The position numbers were made by a program, and so were the translations under genes. Below, piece by piece: positions 7,559-16,567 of a stretch of DNA of 44,690 nucleotides (positions are counted from its first letter, which is position 1; the number at the start of each line of letters is the position of its first letter). Source of the DNA: Akkermansia muciniphila (lineage in GTDB: Bacteria > Verrucomicrobiota > Verrucomicrobiia > Limisphaerales > UBA1100); NCBI GenBank assembly GCA_945903605.1, contig CAMDOH010000014.1, positions 1-44,690 of the forward strand. The letters are read 5' to 3'. The notes beneath the pieces are model-generated. The model was not told the DNA's origin. It made no database searches and was given only the letters and a program-made list of their open reading frames with translations.

Positions 7559-8104
7559 ATGAAATCACTCCTCTCGCTCGCCGCCGTCCTCTGCGCAGTC
7601 ACTCTTATGGCTGAAGATAAATCGCTCTACGAAATTCCTCTCAAGGACATCGACGGCAAAGCCGCATCACTAAAAAGTTACAAGGGCAAGGTATTGCTCG
7701 TGGTGAACGTCGCATCCAAATGCGGGCTCACCAAGCAATACAAGACCCTCGAGGCCGCACACACGAAGTATTCGGACAAGGGATTTGTGGTGCTCGGCTT
7801 TCCATGTAACCAATTTGGCAAGCAGGAGCCGGGTTCGAACGCGGAAATCAAAGAATTCTGTTCTGCCAAGTACAGTGTGACTTTCCCGATGTTCGACAAA
7901 CTCGAAGTCAATGGCCCCGGTCGCCACGCGTTGTACACGGCTCTGGCTGGCGAAGGCGCTGCATTTCCGGGAGACATCAAATGGAACTTCGGAAAATTCT
8001 TGATCGGCAAGGATGGCAAGGTGATCAAGCGCTTCGAGCCACGCACTGAACCGGATTCTCCCGAGGTGATCAAGGCAATCGAAGAAGCGTTGGCGGCGAA
8101 GTAA
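7559..8104 (+). CDS. Exported glutathione/thioredoxin peroxidase (Cys type)
   Basis: 181 aa with an N-terminal signal peptide (about residues 1-18, cleavage near M-A-E) and a GPx domain. The peroxidatic Cys55 lies in V-A-S-K-C-G-L-T, Gln89 in the G-K-Q-E-P-G loop, and Trp142-Asn143 in I-K-W-N-F-G-K-F, completing the catalytic tetrad. Cys101 in E-F-C-S-A-K sits at the position used as resolving Cys by thioredoxin-dependent GPx enzymes. The codon at 55 is Cys, not TGA, so it is not a selenoprotein. It should reduce hydrogen peroxide or lipid peroxides in the periplasm. It follows the small unknown gene by 66 bp. Confidence 0.93.
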   Translation: MKSLLSLAAVLCAVTLMAEDKSLYEIPLKDIDGKAASLKSYKGKVLLVVNVASKCGLTKQYKTLEAAHTKYSDKGFVVLGFPCNQFGKQEPGSNAEIKEFCSAKYSVTFPMFDKLEVNGPGRHALYTALAGEGAAFPGDIKWNFGKFLIGKDGKVIKRFEPRTEPDSPEVIKAIEEALAAK

Positions 8105-8147
8105 TCGCCAGTCGCTTCGCGCCCGGAATACGTTCGGCCAGCTATTC

Positions 8148-8792
8148 ATGCCGCCACAGTATCGTTCATTTCTGCACGCAACGTTGGCCTTGATTGCGGT
8201 CTTTGGATTTGTTTGGGGAGGTTATACCTATGCGCATGGCAAGCGAGTGACACCCGAATCTTTGCGTGAAGATTTTCAAAAGTCGGACCTCGGCAAATTA
8301 CCAGCTAGTGAGCGTCAGTCTGTTATCGGCAGCATCGCGGCAAAAGTCTCCCAACTCGAATCAAACTTTGCGCGACGCGAAGCGCAGTCCGACGGCACCT
8401 GGCTTCGTTTCTTTGAGCAATTGAGCGATGAGGAGAAATCCAAGTTCATCGAAGCCACACTTCCGATGGGACTGAAACAGCTCCTCGATAGTTTTGAAAA
8501 GCTGCCACCGGAGATGCGCCAAAAAGCCTTGAGAAATGCGATGAAGCGATTGCGTGAAACATTCGTGCCGAATCCGAAGGAAGTGTTAGTCAGTAATGGA
8601 ACCAACACGATGTCCATTCCCAAACCATTAATCAGCGCTTCATTGCAGGATAAAATCGTCTCGATGGGATTGGCGTCACTTTGGAAGGATGGTTCCCCTC
8701 AAACTCGCGCGGAGCTTGCGCCACTCTTGGAAGAGATTCAGAGGTCGATGCAGAATGGTCAGCTAATTCATCAACCTCATCAACCACGCTGA
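8148..8792 (+). CDS. Membrane-anchored protein of unknown function
   Basis: 214 aa with one N-terminal hydrophobic segment (about residues 9-29) and a hydrophilic, mainly alpha-helical remainder rich in Lys, Glu and Leu. It probably acts as a periplasmic domain tethered to the inner membrane. No enzyme motif is seen. It directly precedes an ABC transporter pair, 17 bp from the longest possible ATPase start, so it may be part of the same transcript. I do not recognise the family. Confidence 0.7.
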   Translation: MPPQYRSFLHATLALIAVFGFVWGGYTYAHGKRVTPESLREDFQKSDLGKLPASERQSVIGSIAAKVSQLESNFARREAQSDGTWLRFFEQLSDEEKSKFIEATLPMGLKQLLDSFEKLPPEMRQKALRNAMKRLRETFVPNPKEVLVSNGTNTMSIPKPLISASLQDKIVSMGLASLWKDGSPQTRAELAPLLEEIQRSMQNGQLIHQPHQPR

Positions 8793-8833
8793 ACCGTGAA
8801 GGCTGACGCGTGATTGAAGAGGCAGCGGAGCCG

Positions 8834-9736
8834 ATGATTGACCTCTTGGGTTTGGGGAAAGAATTCTCCGGACGCACAGCTGTCGAAAATCTGGACCTTC
8901 GGGTGAGGACCGGTGACATCTTTGGGCTTCTTGGTCACAACGGATCGGGGAAAAGTACATCCATCGGCATGATGCTGGGCCAAGTTTGGCCAAGTCGTGG
9001 CAAAGCCATTTTATGCGGGCACAATGTCATCCAATCACGCAGAAATGCGTTGCGCGAAGTTGGCGCCATTTTTGAAGCACCCGCATTCTACGATTATCTG
9101 AGTGGATGGAGAAACCTTCAGATCCTGTCCGGTTATTCCAGCGATTCTCAACCCGAGCGCCTGAAGGAAGTTTTGGATTGGGTCGGATTGACTGGGCGCG
9201 AGAAACACGCTGTCAAAACCTACTCGCACGGCATGCGCACACGGTTAGCCTTGGCGCAGGCGTTGTTGCCCAAACCACGACTCTTGATTCTCGACGAACC
9301 CAGCGAGGGACTCGATCCAGAAGGAATCCATGAGATGAGGCAAACAATTTTGCGACTCAGGAAGGAACTTGGATTGACCATCCTACTTTCGTCTCATCTC
9401 CTGACCGAAGTTGAACAACTTTGCTCGCGCATCGCAGTACTTCATCAAGGCAGAAAGGTTTTTGACGGAACCGTCAGTGAGGCGAAAAGTTCGCAAAGCT
9501 GTTTGGAACTGCGTGTCGATCGTTTTGAAGATGCCGTGAAGAAACTGTACGAGTTGGCATTGATTGCCAGTCATTCAAACAATGCTGTCATTCTGGCTGG
9601 TGGGATTGGCTCCGATCGCGTCGTGAAACAGCTTGTGCAGGATGGTTTCGCTGTCCACGAAGCGCGCATGCGCGAGAAAACGCTGGAAGATTTCTACATG
9701 GAACTGGTTCAAAAACAGCGCCAGAATTCGAACTGA
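8834..9736 (+). CDS. ABC-2 type transporter ATP-binding protein
   Basis: About 300 aa. Walker A is G-H-N-G-S-G-K-S-T, the ABC signature is degenerate (Y-S-H-G-M in place of L-S-G-G-Q, common in CcmA/NatA-type ATPases), Walker B is L-L-I-L-D-E-P with S-E-G-L-D-P, and the H-loop is in S-S-H-L-L. A C-terminal region of about 85 aa follows the nucleotide-binding domain. An in-frame GTG at 8810 would add eight residues. ATG 8834 is preferred because GGAG lies at 8826-8829 just before it. It pairs with the permease gene that starts 3 bp after its stop. The substrate is unknown. Confidence 0.93.
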   Translation: MIDLLGLGKEFSGRTAVENLDLRVRTGDIFGLLGHNGSGKSTSIGMMLGQVWPSRGKAILCGHNVIQSRRNALREVGAIFEAPAFYDYLSGWRNLQILSGYSSDSQPERLKEVLDWVGLTGREKHAVKTYSHGMRTRLALAQALLPKPRLLILDEPSEGLDPEGIHEMRQTILRLRKELGLTILLSSHLLTEVEQLCSRIAVLHQGRKVFDGTVSEAKSSQSCLELRVDRFEDAVKKLYELALIASHSNNAVILAGGIGSDRVVKQLVQDGFAVHEARMREKTLEDFYMELVQKQRQNSN

Positions 9737-9739
9737 GCC

Positions 9740-10576
9740 ATGTATCTGCGATTTCTCAGCAACGAACTTTGGAAGCTGTTCGGCAAGAAACGAACTTACA
9801 TGGGCTTTGCCGTGTTTGTCCTCGCGCAGAACGCCATGTTGTTTGCGTTCCATTTCAGTCGTTGGGAGGTGCAGGTGCAGCGTTTGCTCGAGTCCAACGG
9901 CCACGTCGGTTCAGAATTTATTTCAGCTCTCACAGTGTCCGTGGTCATGCTGATTCCGCAGGCGTTGTTGCTGATGCCACTTTTCACCACGCTGGTCGGC
10001 GGCGACATCGTGGCCAAAGAGGTAGAGGACGGCACGATGCGAATGATCCTTTCTCGCCCAGTCACTCGCCTTGAATTACTCGCGGCTAAATGGACGGCGG
10101 GCGCAGTGTTCTGTGTGCTGCTCGCTTTTGCATTGGGTGCATCGGCGTTGGTGTTTGCGCTATGTTGGTTTCCATGGAAGGGGATGTTTGTCTTCGTGCC
10201 TGATTTCGTTTTTGGTGTGCTTGATTCGAAGACGGGTTTCGAACTGTATCTGGGGTCCCAAATCCTCTGTGCAATCAATGCAGTCACAATGTTCAGTCTC
10301 GCCTTCATGTTCTCCTGCCTAAACGTCAAACCCGCTGCTGCCACCATTCTCGCATTATCCTTCCTGTTCTTCAGTCTGGTGATGCACGAATTGCCGTTCT
10401 TCGGTGATTATCAGCACTGGTTTTTGCCACATCATTTCCGAAACTGGATTTTGACATACTCGCAGCCAACTCCTTGGCCGCGCATCGCTGAATCGCTGTT
10501 CATCCTTTTCGGTTACAACGCGAGCACGTTCATCATCGGGTCGGCAGTATTTCAATCCCGCGACTTCAAGTCCTGA
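9740..10576 (+). CDS. ABC-2 type transporter permease
   Basis: 278 aa with about six hydrophobic segments (roughly residues 20-38, 62-86, 114-142, 173-193, 199-220 and 250-271). After the second segment comes G-G-D-I-V with E-D-G-T-M-R and S-R-P-V-T-R (about 87-110), the signature seen in NosY/ABC-2 permeases. It forms the membrane half of the exporter whose ATPase lies directly upstream. The direction is probably export; nothing in the sequence fixes the cargo. Confidence 0.9.
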   Translation: MYLRFLSNELWKLFGKKRTYMGFAVFVLAQNAMLFAFHFSRWEVQVQRLLESNGHVGSEFISALTVSVVMLIPQALLLMPLFTTLVGGDIVAKEVEDGTMRMILSRPVTRLELLAAKWTAGAVFCVLLAFALGASALVFALCWFPWKGMFVFVPDFVFGVLDSKTGFELYLGSQILCAINAVTMFSLAFMFSCLNVKPAAATILALSFLFFSLVMHELPFFGDYQHWFLPHHFRNWILTYSQPTPWPRIAESLFILFGYNASTFIIGSAVFQSRDFKS

Positions 10577-10601
10577 TCGTTTCCTGCCATCGTCACGCAA
10601 C

Positions 10602-10970
10602 ATGGTTTCCAGGACTCCCACCGACGAGAAGGGTTGGGTTTTATACGATGGCCAATGCGCGTTCTGCATCAGCTGGGTCGATCGCGTTCGTCCTGTGCTT
10701 GAGCGACGTGGTTTTCAATTCGCCACACTTCAAGAGCCATGGGTTCGCGATCGTTTATTGCTTTCCGATGACGCTCCTCTGATCGAGATGGTTTTGCTGA
10801 ACCACGATGGAACAAGAGTTGGTGGCGGTGATGCCATCATCGAACTTTCCCGATCGGTTTGGTGGGCTTGGCCGTTATTTGTCGCCGCACAACTTCCAGG
10901 TGCACGGTGGTTCATCTGCAAAGTGTATGCACAGATAGCCGCCCGCCGTCATTGCCATATCAGCCAATGA
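10602..10970 (+). CDS. DCC-family (DUF393) thiol-disulfide oxidoreductase-like protein
   Basis: 122 aa with the defining motif L-Y-D-G-Q-C-A-F-C (Cys17 and Cys20) near the N-terminus, followed by W-V. The family is thioredoxin-like in its CxxC and predicted to handle thiol/disulfide exchange, but its partners are mostly unknown. The C-terminal part is more hydrophobic (W-W-A-W-P-L-F region), which may associate with the membrane. It lies 25 bp after the ABC permease on the same strand and may be the last gene of that transcript. Confidence 0.88.
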   Translation: MVSRTPTDEKGWVLYDGQCAFCISWVDRVRPVLERRGFQFATLQEPWVRDRLLLSDDAPLIEMVLLNHDGTRVGGGDAIIELSRSVWWAWPLFVAAQLPGARWFICKVYAQIAARRHCHISQ

Positions 10971-11009
10971 CAGTCGAAACGTGATGGCTCTTTCCAGCCG
11001 GCGTGAACC

Positions 11010-12929
11010 TTATTGCTGCGGAGGTTCGCCTACGCTGACCAATTCTTCGTTCGTGACGGCGTTATGAATCTTGAATTGCTCAGTGTGGAATGACGGTTCG
11101 GCACGAAAAGCCAGTTTGCCATAGTAACGCTTTTCCATGTCGATGAGCAGATGTTCATCTTCCTGACGCAGCCGGGCGAGCACAGTCGGATTCACAGCGA
11201 TGCGAAGTTGGAAATCGGTCTCTTCGCGTCCGCGCTTTTTCAGAATCTCAGCGAGCTTGCGCTGGATCTCGACGCTCATCGTCAGCGGGCTTTTAAGAAT
11301 GCCGCGACCTTTGCAGTAATGACATTCGTCATAAACAGAAGACTGCACACTTTCTGAATGGCGCTGTCGCGTCATTTCCAACAGTCCCAAATCTGAGATC
11401 GGCAAGACATGTGTCTTCGCGCGGTCGCGTTGCAGGAGCGAACACATTTTCTGGTACACTTGGCGTCGATCATTGCCGTTACGCATGTCGATGAAGTCGA
11501 CCACGATCAACCCACCGATATTCCGCAGTCGCAACTGGCGGCAGATTTCTTCCACAGCATCCATGTTGACCTTGATGATGGTCGATTCCTGGTTTTTGCC
11601 GCCCTTGTGGCTGCCGGAATTGATGTCGATCGCGACGAGTGCTTCAGTCTCATCGACGACCAGATAACCGCCGCTTTTCAGGACGACCTTCCTTGAGAAG
11701 GCGGCCTCCAATTGTCGGGTGACATCGAATCTGTCGAACACAGGCTGCGGTTCCTCGTAGAGTTTGAGTTTCTTTTTCGACATGGGTGAGATGCGAGTGA
11801 CCAACTCAACCATGCGTTTGTATTCGCGCGGATTGTCGATGACAATTCGGTCAACGTCTTCTGTGAGGAAATCGCGAACCGTCCGCTCGATCAACTCCGG
11901 CTCGCGGAAAACACAGACTGGCGCATTTTCTTTTTCGATTTTCTCCCGCACGCTTGTCCATTCGCTCTTGAGCATTTCTAGGTCACGGACGAGATAGGCA
12001 ACGCGCATTCCGGCGGCAGCAGTGCGAACGATGACGCCCATGTTGTCTGGGATTTCGAGTTTCTGAACCAACTGGCGCAGTCGCTGGCGTTCTTTGGAGT
12101 CTTGGATTTTCTTTGAAATGCCGCACTGGTCGGAATTGGGCAGCAGGACAAGGTATCGTCCTGGAATCGCCAGGTGTGTTGTGATGCGCGGACCTTTGGT
12201 GCCGATCGCTCCTTTGGTGACTTGCACGATGATGTCCGTGCCCACGGGGAATTTCTTCGGGATGTCCTTGCGTGAAAGTCTGGGCTGTTCGCGTCGTTTG
12301 CCTTGGCGTTCGATGACTTCGTAACGACTGTCGAGACTGCTGGGGATGATATCCCAGTAATGGAGAAACGCATTCTTATCGATGCCGATGTCAACGAACG
12401 CGGCCTCGAGTCGGTCTTCCAGATTTTTGATTTTGCCTTTGAAGATACTCGCGACAACCCGCACTTCGTTGTTGCGCTCGATGTTGAATTCTTCAAGGCG
12501 GCTGTTCTCGATCACTGCAACGCGCGTCTCAAGCGATTCAGCGTTGATGATGATCTCCTTGTTGATTGGTTGGCGTGGAATGATGTTCTGAACTTTTTGA
12601 ATCACCTTTTGCGCCACTTGCCGGATCGTCTCGGTAAACGTTTTTGGCTTGGAGGGGGCGACGGGAGCAACCGCTTCTACAACGATCTCTTCCTGAGTAT
12701 CTGCGATGGGGATTCCGGATTCTGGCAGTCCAGCAGCCAGATTCTCAGAGCGTTCAATGGCCGATTCTTGGGGGCTACGCTGATAGATTGGCTCATCGAG
12801 CGAGTTGCCTCCCACCATTTCTTGGCGTTCCGATTGAGTCGGTGGTTGGATTGGTTTTGCTTTGGCGTGTAATCCACCTTGGGGTCGATAATGGTGGCGA
12901 CGACGACGTGAGTTTGTGTTTTCTCTCAT
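11010..12929 (-). CDS. rng: Ribonuclease G/E family endoribonuclease with N-terminal extension
   Basis: 639 aa. The RNase E/G core begins near residue 123 with E-I-I-I-N-A-E. The S1 subdomain includes A-A-F-V-D-I-G-I-D-K-N-A-F-L-H (176-190). The Mg-binding aspartates are Asp435 (A-I-D-I-N-S-G) and Asp478 (V-V-D-F-I-D-M), and the zinc link is C536-H-Y-C539-K-G-R-G. It lacks the long C-terminal degradosome scaffold of E. coli RNase E, so RNase G is the closer type. The first 120 or so residues are an extra low-complexity region with an Arg-rich start (S-R-R-R-R-H-H-Y-R). It is the last gene of the mre operon, 10 bp after rodA, the usual location of rng. Confidence 0.94.
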   Translation of the reverse strand: MRENTNSRRRRHHYRPQGGLHAKAKPIQPPTQSERQEMVGGNSLDEPIYQRSPQESAIERSENLAAGLPESGIPIADTQEEIVVEAVAPVAPSKPKTFTETIRQVAQKVIQKVQNIIPRQPINKEIIINAESLETRVAVIENSRLEEFNIERNNEVRVVASIFKGKIKNLEDRLEAAFVDIGIDKNAFLHYWDIIPSSLDSRYEVIERQGKRREQPRLSRKDIPKKFPVGTDIIVQVTKGAIGTKGPRITTHLAIPGRYLVLLPNSDQCGISKKIQDSKERQRLRQLVQKLEIPDNMGVIVRTAAAGMRVAYLVRDLEMLKSEWTSVREKIEKENAPVCVFREPELIERTVRDFLTEDVDRIVIDNPREYKRMVELVTRISPMSKKKLKLYEEPQPVFDRFDVTRQLEAAFSRKVVLKSGGYLVVDETEALVAIDINSGSHKGGKNQESTIIKVNMDAVEEICRQLRLRNIGGLIVVDFIDMRNGNDRRQVYQKMCSLLQRDRAKTHVLPISDLGLLEMTRQRHSESVQSSVYDECHYCKGRGILKSPLTMSVEIQRKLAEILKKRGREETDFQLRIAVNPTVLARLRQEDEHLLIDMEKRYYGKLAFRAEPSFHTEQFKIHNAVTNEELVSVGEPPQQ

Positions 12930-12939
12930 GATTGTTTTG

Positions 12940-14172
12940 TTAATTAGATCGATGGTTGAGTTGAATGTTTAAGAGCAGGCCAAATGCGGCCAGAAAACAA
13001 AGGACCGATGTGCCACCGTAACTGACCATGGGCAGTGGAACACCCGTGACGGGTACGAGTCGGATGTTCATGCCGATGTTCACGAACACGTGGCAGAACA
13101 GAAGCGTGACAATTCCTGTGGCGAGAACTTGAGCCAGACGATCGCGAGAACGATTGGCGAGATGCAATCCTGCAGCGAGCAATACTCCGTACATGGCCAG
13201 CAACGGCAAACTGCCGCGCAAGAGTCCCCACTCCTCGGCAATCACTGAAAAGATGAAGTCGTTGTGTGCGACTCCGCGAGGTAGATAACCCAGATTGCTC
13301 TGCTCGCCTTGGGTCCATCCCTTTCCAGTCAGTCCACCTGAGCCAACGGAAATCATCGCTTGTGCGACGTTGTAAGAATCCTGACGTTGCAACGCGCGCC
13401 AGCGCCGCTTTTCGGTTTCGGTCGCGTTGGCTCCTCCAAAGTGATTTGCATAGTCCGTTCCAAAATGAACCAGAAGCCGACGTTGCTGATAGTCTGGCAG
13501 CTTGATCGGCTTCCATTGATTGGGAACAAAGAACACGTAGGCTAAAACAAATGCGATCATCAGGATGGCGCCAGTCAAGACTCGCTTCATAAACCAACCC
13601 GGTGCGCCAGCGATGAACAGCATGGCAAATCCGGTGGGCAGAAACATGATTGCCGAGCCGAGATCCGGTTCCGCCAACACCAGTAGAAACGGGAGCAATG
13701 CGAAACCACAGGCTTTGATCAATTGATTCGGCTGGGCGAGTTCGTTTTTCGGGCGGCTGAGGAATTGCGCCATGGCCAACAGAAACGTGAGTTTGGCAAG
13801 TTCGGATGGCTGAAATTGAAACAGGCCAAGGTCGATCCAACGTCGTGCTCCAAATCGCATCGAACCAATTCCTGGGATGAGCACCAGCACTAGCAGGGCG
13901 ATGCTGATCCAATAGATCGGGTATGCCCAGCGAGCCAGTGACTGATAGTCTTTCCAGCAAATGGAAAACGCCAGCACGGTTCCCATCACGTAGAAAATGA
14001 TTTGCTTGATGTAAGGCTGATGAAGCAAGTCCGTCCGCGCGAAGGCGTCGCTGGCATGTGTCGCGCTGTAAATGAACAGGCACCCGTAAAGCATCAGGCC
14101 AAATCCACACGACAAGGCCAGCCAAGATTTCCAGTTGGCGTGCGCTTTCCATGTGTGGGTGTGTGAGTGCAT
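12940..14172 (-). CDS. rodA: Peptidoglycan glycosyltransferase RodA
   Basis: 410 aa, SEDS family, with about ten membrane segments. Typical stretches include F-Q-P-S-E-L-A-K-L, G-S-A-I-M-F-L-P-T-G (extracellular-loop region), and the C-terminal V-P-V-T-G-V-P-L-P-M-V-S-Y-G-G-T-S, the family signature. RodA polymerises lipid II into glycan strands during lateral wall growth with PBP2. The gene starts 3 bp after the PBP2 stop, and the pair forms the enzymatic core of the elongasome. Confidence 0.95.
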   Translation of the reverse strand: MHSHTHTWKAHANWKSWLALSCGFGLMLYGCLFIYSATHASDAFARTDLLHQPYIKQIIFYVMGTVLAFSICWKDYQSLARWAYPIYWISIALLVLVLIPGIGSMRFGARRWIDLGLFQFQPSELAKLTFLLAMAQFLSRPKNELAQPNQLIKACGFALLPFLLVLAEPDLGSAIMFLPTGFAMLFIAGAPGWFMKRVLTGAILMIAFVLAYVFFVPNQWKPIKLPDYQQRRLLVHFGTDYANHFGGANATETEKRRWRALQRQDSYNVAQAMISVGSGGLTGKGWTQGEQSNLGYLPRGVAHNDFIFSVIAEEWGLLRGSLPLLAMYGVLLAAGLHLANRSRDRLAQVLATGIVTLLFCHVFVNIGMNIRLVPVTGVPLPMVSYGGTSVLCFLAAFGLLLNIQLNHRSN

Positions 14173-14175
14173 CTG

Positions 14176-16062
14176 TCAATTCGCGGCGACTTGTGGTGCG
14201 GATTGTTTTTCGCGTTTTAACAATGCTTCGTAAATCTTTTTGGCAACGGGTGCGCAGGATGAGCCGCCAGAGGCACCGCTTTCCAGCATCACGATAACCA
14301 CGTAACGCGGCTTGTCGTACGGAGCGAATGAGGCGAACCAAGTGATTTTGTCGCGCCCCAACGGCGTGTTGATTTCAGCTGTGCCGGTTTTGCCGCAGAC
14401 GTTCAGCCCGGGAATTCTGGCCTGTCTTCCCGTGCCGTCGCTGTCCTCAACGTCTGCGAGCATCGCCTCTCGCACGGACTCCAGATTTTTTGTCGAAACG
14501 GTAAGAGTTCTTCGGAGGCGGCCTTGAGCGAATGACTTTTCTGATCCGGCATCCGGATCCGAAGGGCGTATCATCGAGACAATGCGCGGCCAATAAATCG
14601 ATCCGCCATTGGCGATGCCGCTGGTCATCACTGCCATTTGGAGGGGCGTGACGGTGATGGGGCCTTGTCCAATTGAAAGGTTGGCTGTGTCGCCATCAAA
14701 CCATCGTCCTTGGATGGTTTGTAGCGTTGGGAATTGTCCGGCGACTTCCTGGCGTGCAAGTGTGCCGGTGCGTTCGCCGAGGTAAAACTGGTTGCCCATC
14801 TCAATCAAATTCTTCACTCCAGCCTCGAGTCCGTAATGAATGAAGTAGGTGTTGGAAGAATGTTTGAAGGCGCTGCGGAAATCGTGTTCGCCGATGGGCG
14901 CTGTGTCTTTGATCTTCCGATTGCCTAATGCGAAGAAGCCCGGGTTGTAGAGTTTGTCATTTGTTTTGGCGGCGCCGGATTCGAGGATGGCAAGGCTGGA
15001 AATTATCTTGAAAATGGATCCTGGCGCATACCTCTCTTGAGTGGCGCGAAAGATTAATGGAGTCGGACGCTGTTCGCGGTAGAGATTCCATTGGACGGGG
15101 TCCACTTTGGGGTAGAAATGATTCAGGTCGTAAGTCGGGATGGAGGCCATTGCCAGCAGGTCTCCATTGTTGGGATCCATCACAACGGCCGCGCCGGCTT
15201 TCATCCCTGATGCTTGCAGCGATTTGAGCGTGGTGTTTTGGATGTCCAGATCGAGCGTCAGTGAAATATCGCTGCCGGGTTCTGCTGGGACTTCGACGAG
15301 AACGTCCTTGCGATAACCCAGATTGTTGACGATGAAAGTCTGGCTGCCGTGTTTGCCTCGCAGGTCTTCATCATAGGTCCGTTCCATTCCTATCTCACCG
15401 GAATAATCTGGGAGCCGATAATGATAAAATGAATCGTCGTCCTCATCGGGATTATCGTTGCGGCGCAAGTAGCCGACGATATGACTCACCGAAGGCGAAG
15501 CGTAAACGCGGCGGGCATAGACTTCGATTTCCAGTCCACGAGTCGGCCCGCTGTTTTCAGAAAGCGCAGCGAGGGCGGAGGCCGGGAGATCCTCAAGCAC
15601 GGTCAAGGGCAGCGCGAGCTGTTCGGTGAAATGTTTTTGCAGTTCTCGTTCAGTGAGTGTGAAGGGCGCCCCGGGGTTGATGGAGAGCACCAATTGGGAG
15701 AGGGCTTGGTGACGCAGCCGTATTTCAGCAGCGGTGCGTTCGGCGCGGGTGAGTTTTCCGGGGGGGCGATTTCTGCGCCAGTATTCGCGGAACATCGGGC
15801 GGAGTTCTTCGAGATAGGCGACGAGCGTGTAGCTGGGGCGTGATTCTGCGAGTGGACGGCCATGGATGTCCAAAATCTTTCCACGAGGTGCCGGTAGTCG
15901 GAGTGTGCGCTGCGATTGGTTGGCCAGTCGTTCGGTGTAATTGAAATGGCCGTAGACTTGCACGCGCCAGAGCCAGCCGGCCAACAGCAGAAAACCGCAG
16001 GCGGTCGTCCATCCGATCCATCGGAGTCGTGCTGTGGTGTCGTTGGGCCAGAGTTGGATCAT
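14176..16062 (-). CDS. mrdA: Penicillin-binding protein 2, D,D-transpeptidase
   Basis: 628 aa. One N-terminal membrane anchor (about 14-33) is followed by the class B PBP dimerisation region. The transpeptidase domain has the three serine-acyltransferase motifs intact: S349-I-F-K352, S402-S-N404 and K558-T-G-T561. It crosslinks new peptidoglycan in the rod elongation complex with RodA. Length and order fit MrdA. The gene starts about 1 bp after the mreD stop. Confidence 0.95.
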   Translation of the reverse strand: MIQLWPNDTTARLRWIGWTTACGFLLLAGWLWRVQVYGHFNYTERLANQSQRTLRLPAPRGKILDIHGRPLAESRPSYTLVAYLEELRPMFREYWRRNRPPGKLTRAERTAAEIRLRHQALSQLVLSINPGAPFTLTERELQKHFTEQLALPLTVLEDLPASALAALSENSGPTRGLEIEVYARRVYASPSVSHIVGYLRRNDNPDEDDDSFYHYRLPDYSGEIGMERTYDEDLRGKHGSQTFIVNNLGYRKDVLVEVPAEPGSDISLTLDLDIQNTTLKSLQASGMKAGAAVVMDPNNGDLLAMASIPTYDLNHFYPKVDPVQWNLYREQRPTPLIFRATQERYAPGSIFKIISSLAILESGAAKTNDKLYNPGFFALGNRKIKDTAPIGEHDFRSAFKHSSNTYFIHYGLEAGVKNLIEMGNQFYLGERTGTLARQEVAGQFPTLQTIQGRWFDGDTANLSIGQGPITVTPLQMAVMTSGIANGGSIYWPRIVSMIRPSDPDAGSEKSFAQGRLRRTLTVSTKNLESVREAMLADVEDSDGTGRQARIPGLNVCGKTGTAEINTPLGRDKITWFASFAPYDKPRYVVIVMLESGASGGSSCAPVAKKIYEALLKREKQSAPQVAAN

Positions 16063-16063
16063 T

Positions 16064-16567
16064 TCAGAACGCGCGAATGAGCCAGTTCAAATAGTGAGGT
16101 GTCACGATCGTGAGAAGTCCGGCCACGACGCTGGAAAAAATACATTGCCAGAGCAATCCCCATTCGAGTGCCGGCGTGTGGCCGAGTGTGAGCAAAAGCA
16201 TGAGCGTGGCGGATTGCACACTGAAGTTCGCAAGCGCACCGAACACAAATTTGGTGAATGGGTCGCGCATGTTCAGCCGGCCACTGAATTGGTGGAAGAC
16301 GAATCCAGCGGCAAAGAGCGGGATGAGGTTGATGGCGAACGGGTCGGCGGAGAGGCTCGTTTGCCAAAAGGAACCGAGTGCTGCCACGAGAAATGTGTTC
16401 ATCAATCCGCACTGGCATCCAACAGCCGTGATCAGCGGGATCAACGGATTTATCGTGACGTGCACGGTCGTGCGGAAGAGCGGGTCTGCCGATCCGATGA
16501 AGACGGCGAGGTACACGTTGGCGATCAGTGCGAGTGTGAAGAAAGGTCTCACGGCAGCATCACCCAC
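16064..16567 (-). CDS. mreD: Rod shape-determining protein MreD
   Basis: About 160-167 aa, strongly hydrophobic with five to six predicted membrane segments and no enzymatic motif, the normal form of MreD. Assignment rests on size, hydrophobicity and position between mreC and mrdA, since MreD sequence is poorly conserved. The GTG at 16567 overlaps mreC by 19 bp. A second GTG at 16552 would give a GTGA overlap with the mreC stop and is equally plausible. Confidence 0.88.
   Translation of the reverse strand: MGDAAVRPFFTLALIANVYLAVFIGSADPLFRTTVHVTINPLIPLITAVGCQCGLMNTFLVAALGSFWQTSLSADPFAINLIPLFAAGFVFHQFSGRLNMRDPFTKFVFGALANFSVQSATLMLLLTLGHTPALEWGLLWQCIFSSVVAGLLTIVTPHYLNWLIRAF

Noticed and set aside
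7559-8104. Selenocysteine in the glutathione peroxidase
   Set aside because: The active-site codon is an ordinary Cys codon and the frame has no internal TGA.
12944-14341. 465-aa open frame on the minus strand over rodA and the end of mrdA
   Set aside because: It is a shifted reading of rodA. RodA in the other frame has clear family signatures and membrane segments, while this one is Arg/Ser-rich without any recognisable domain.
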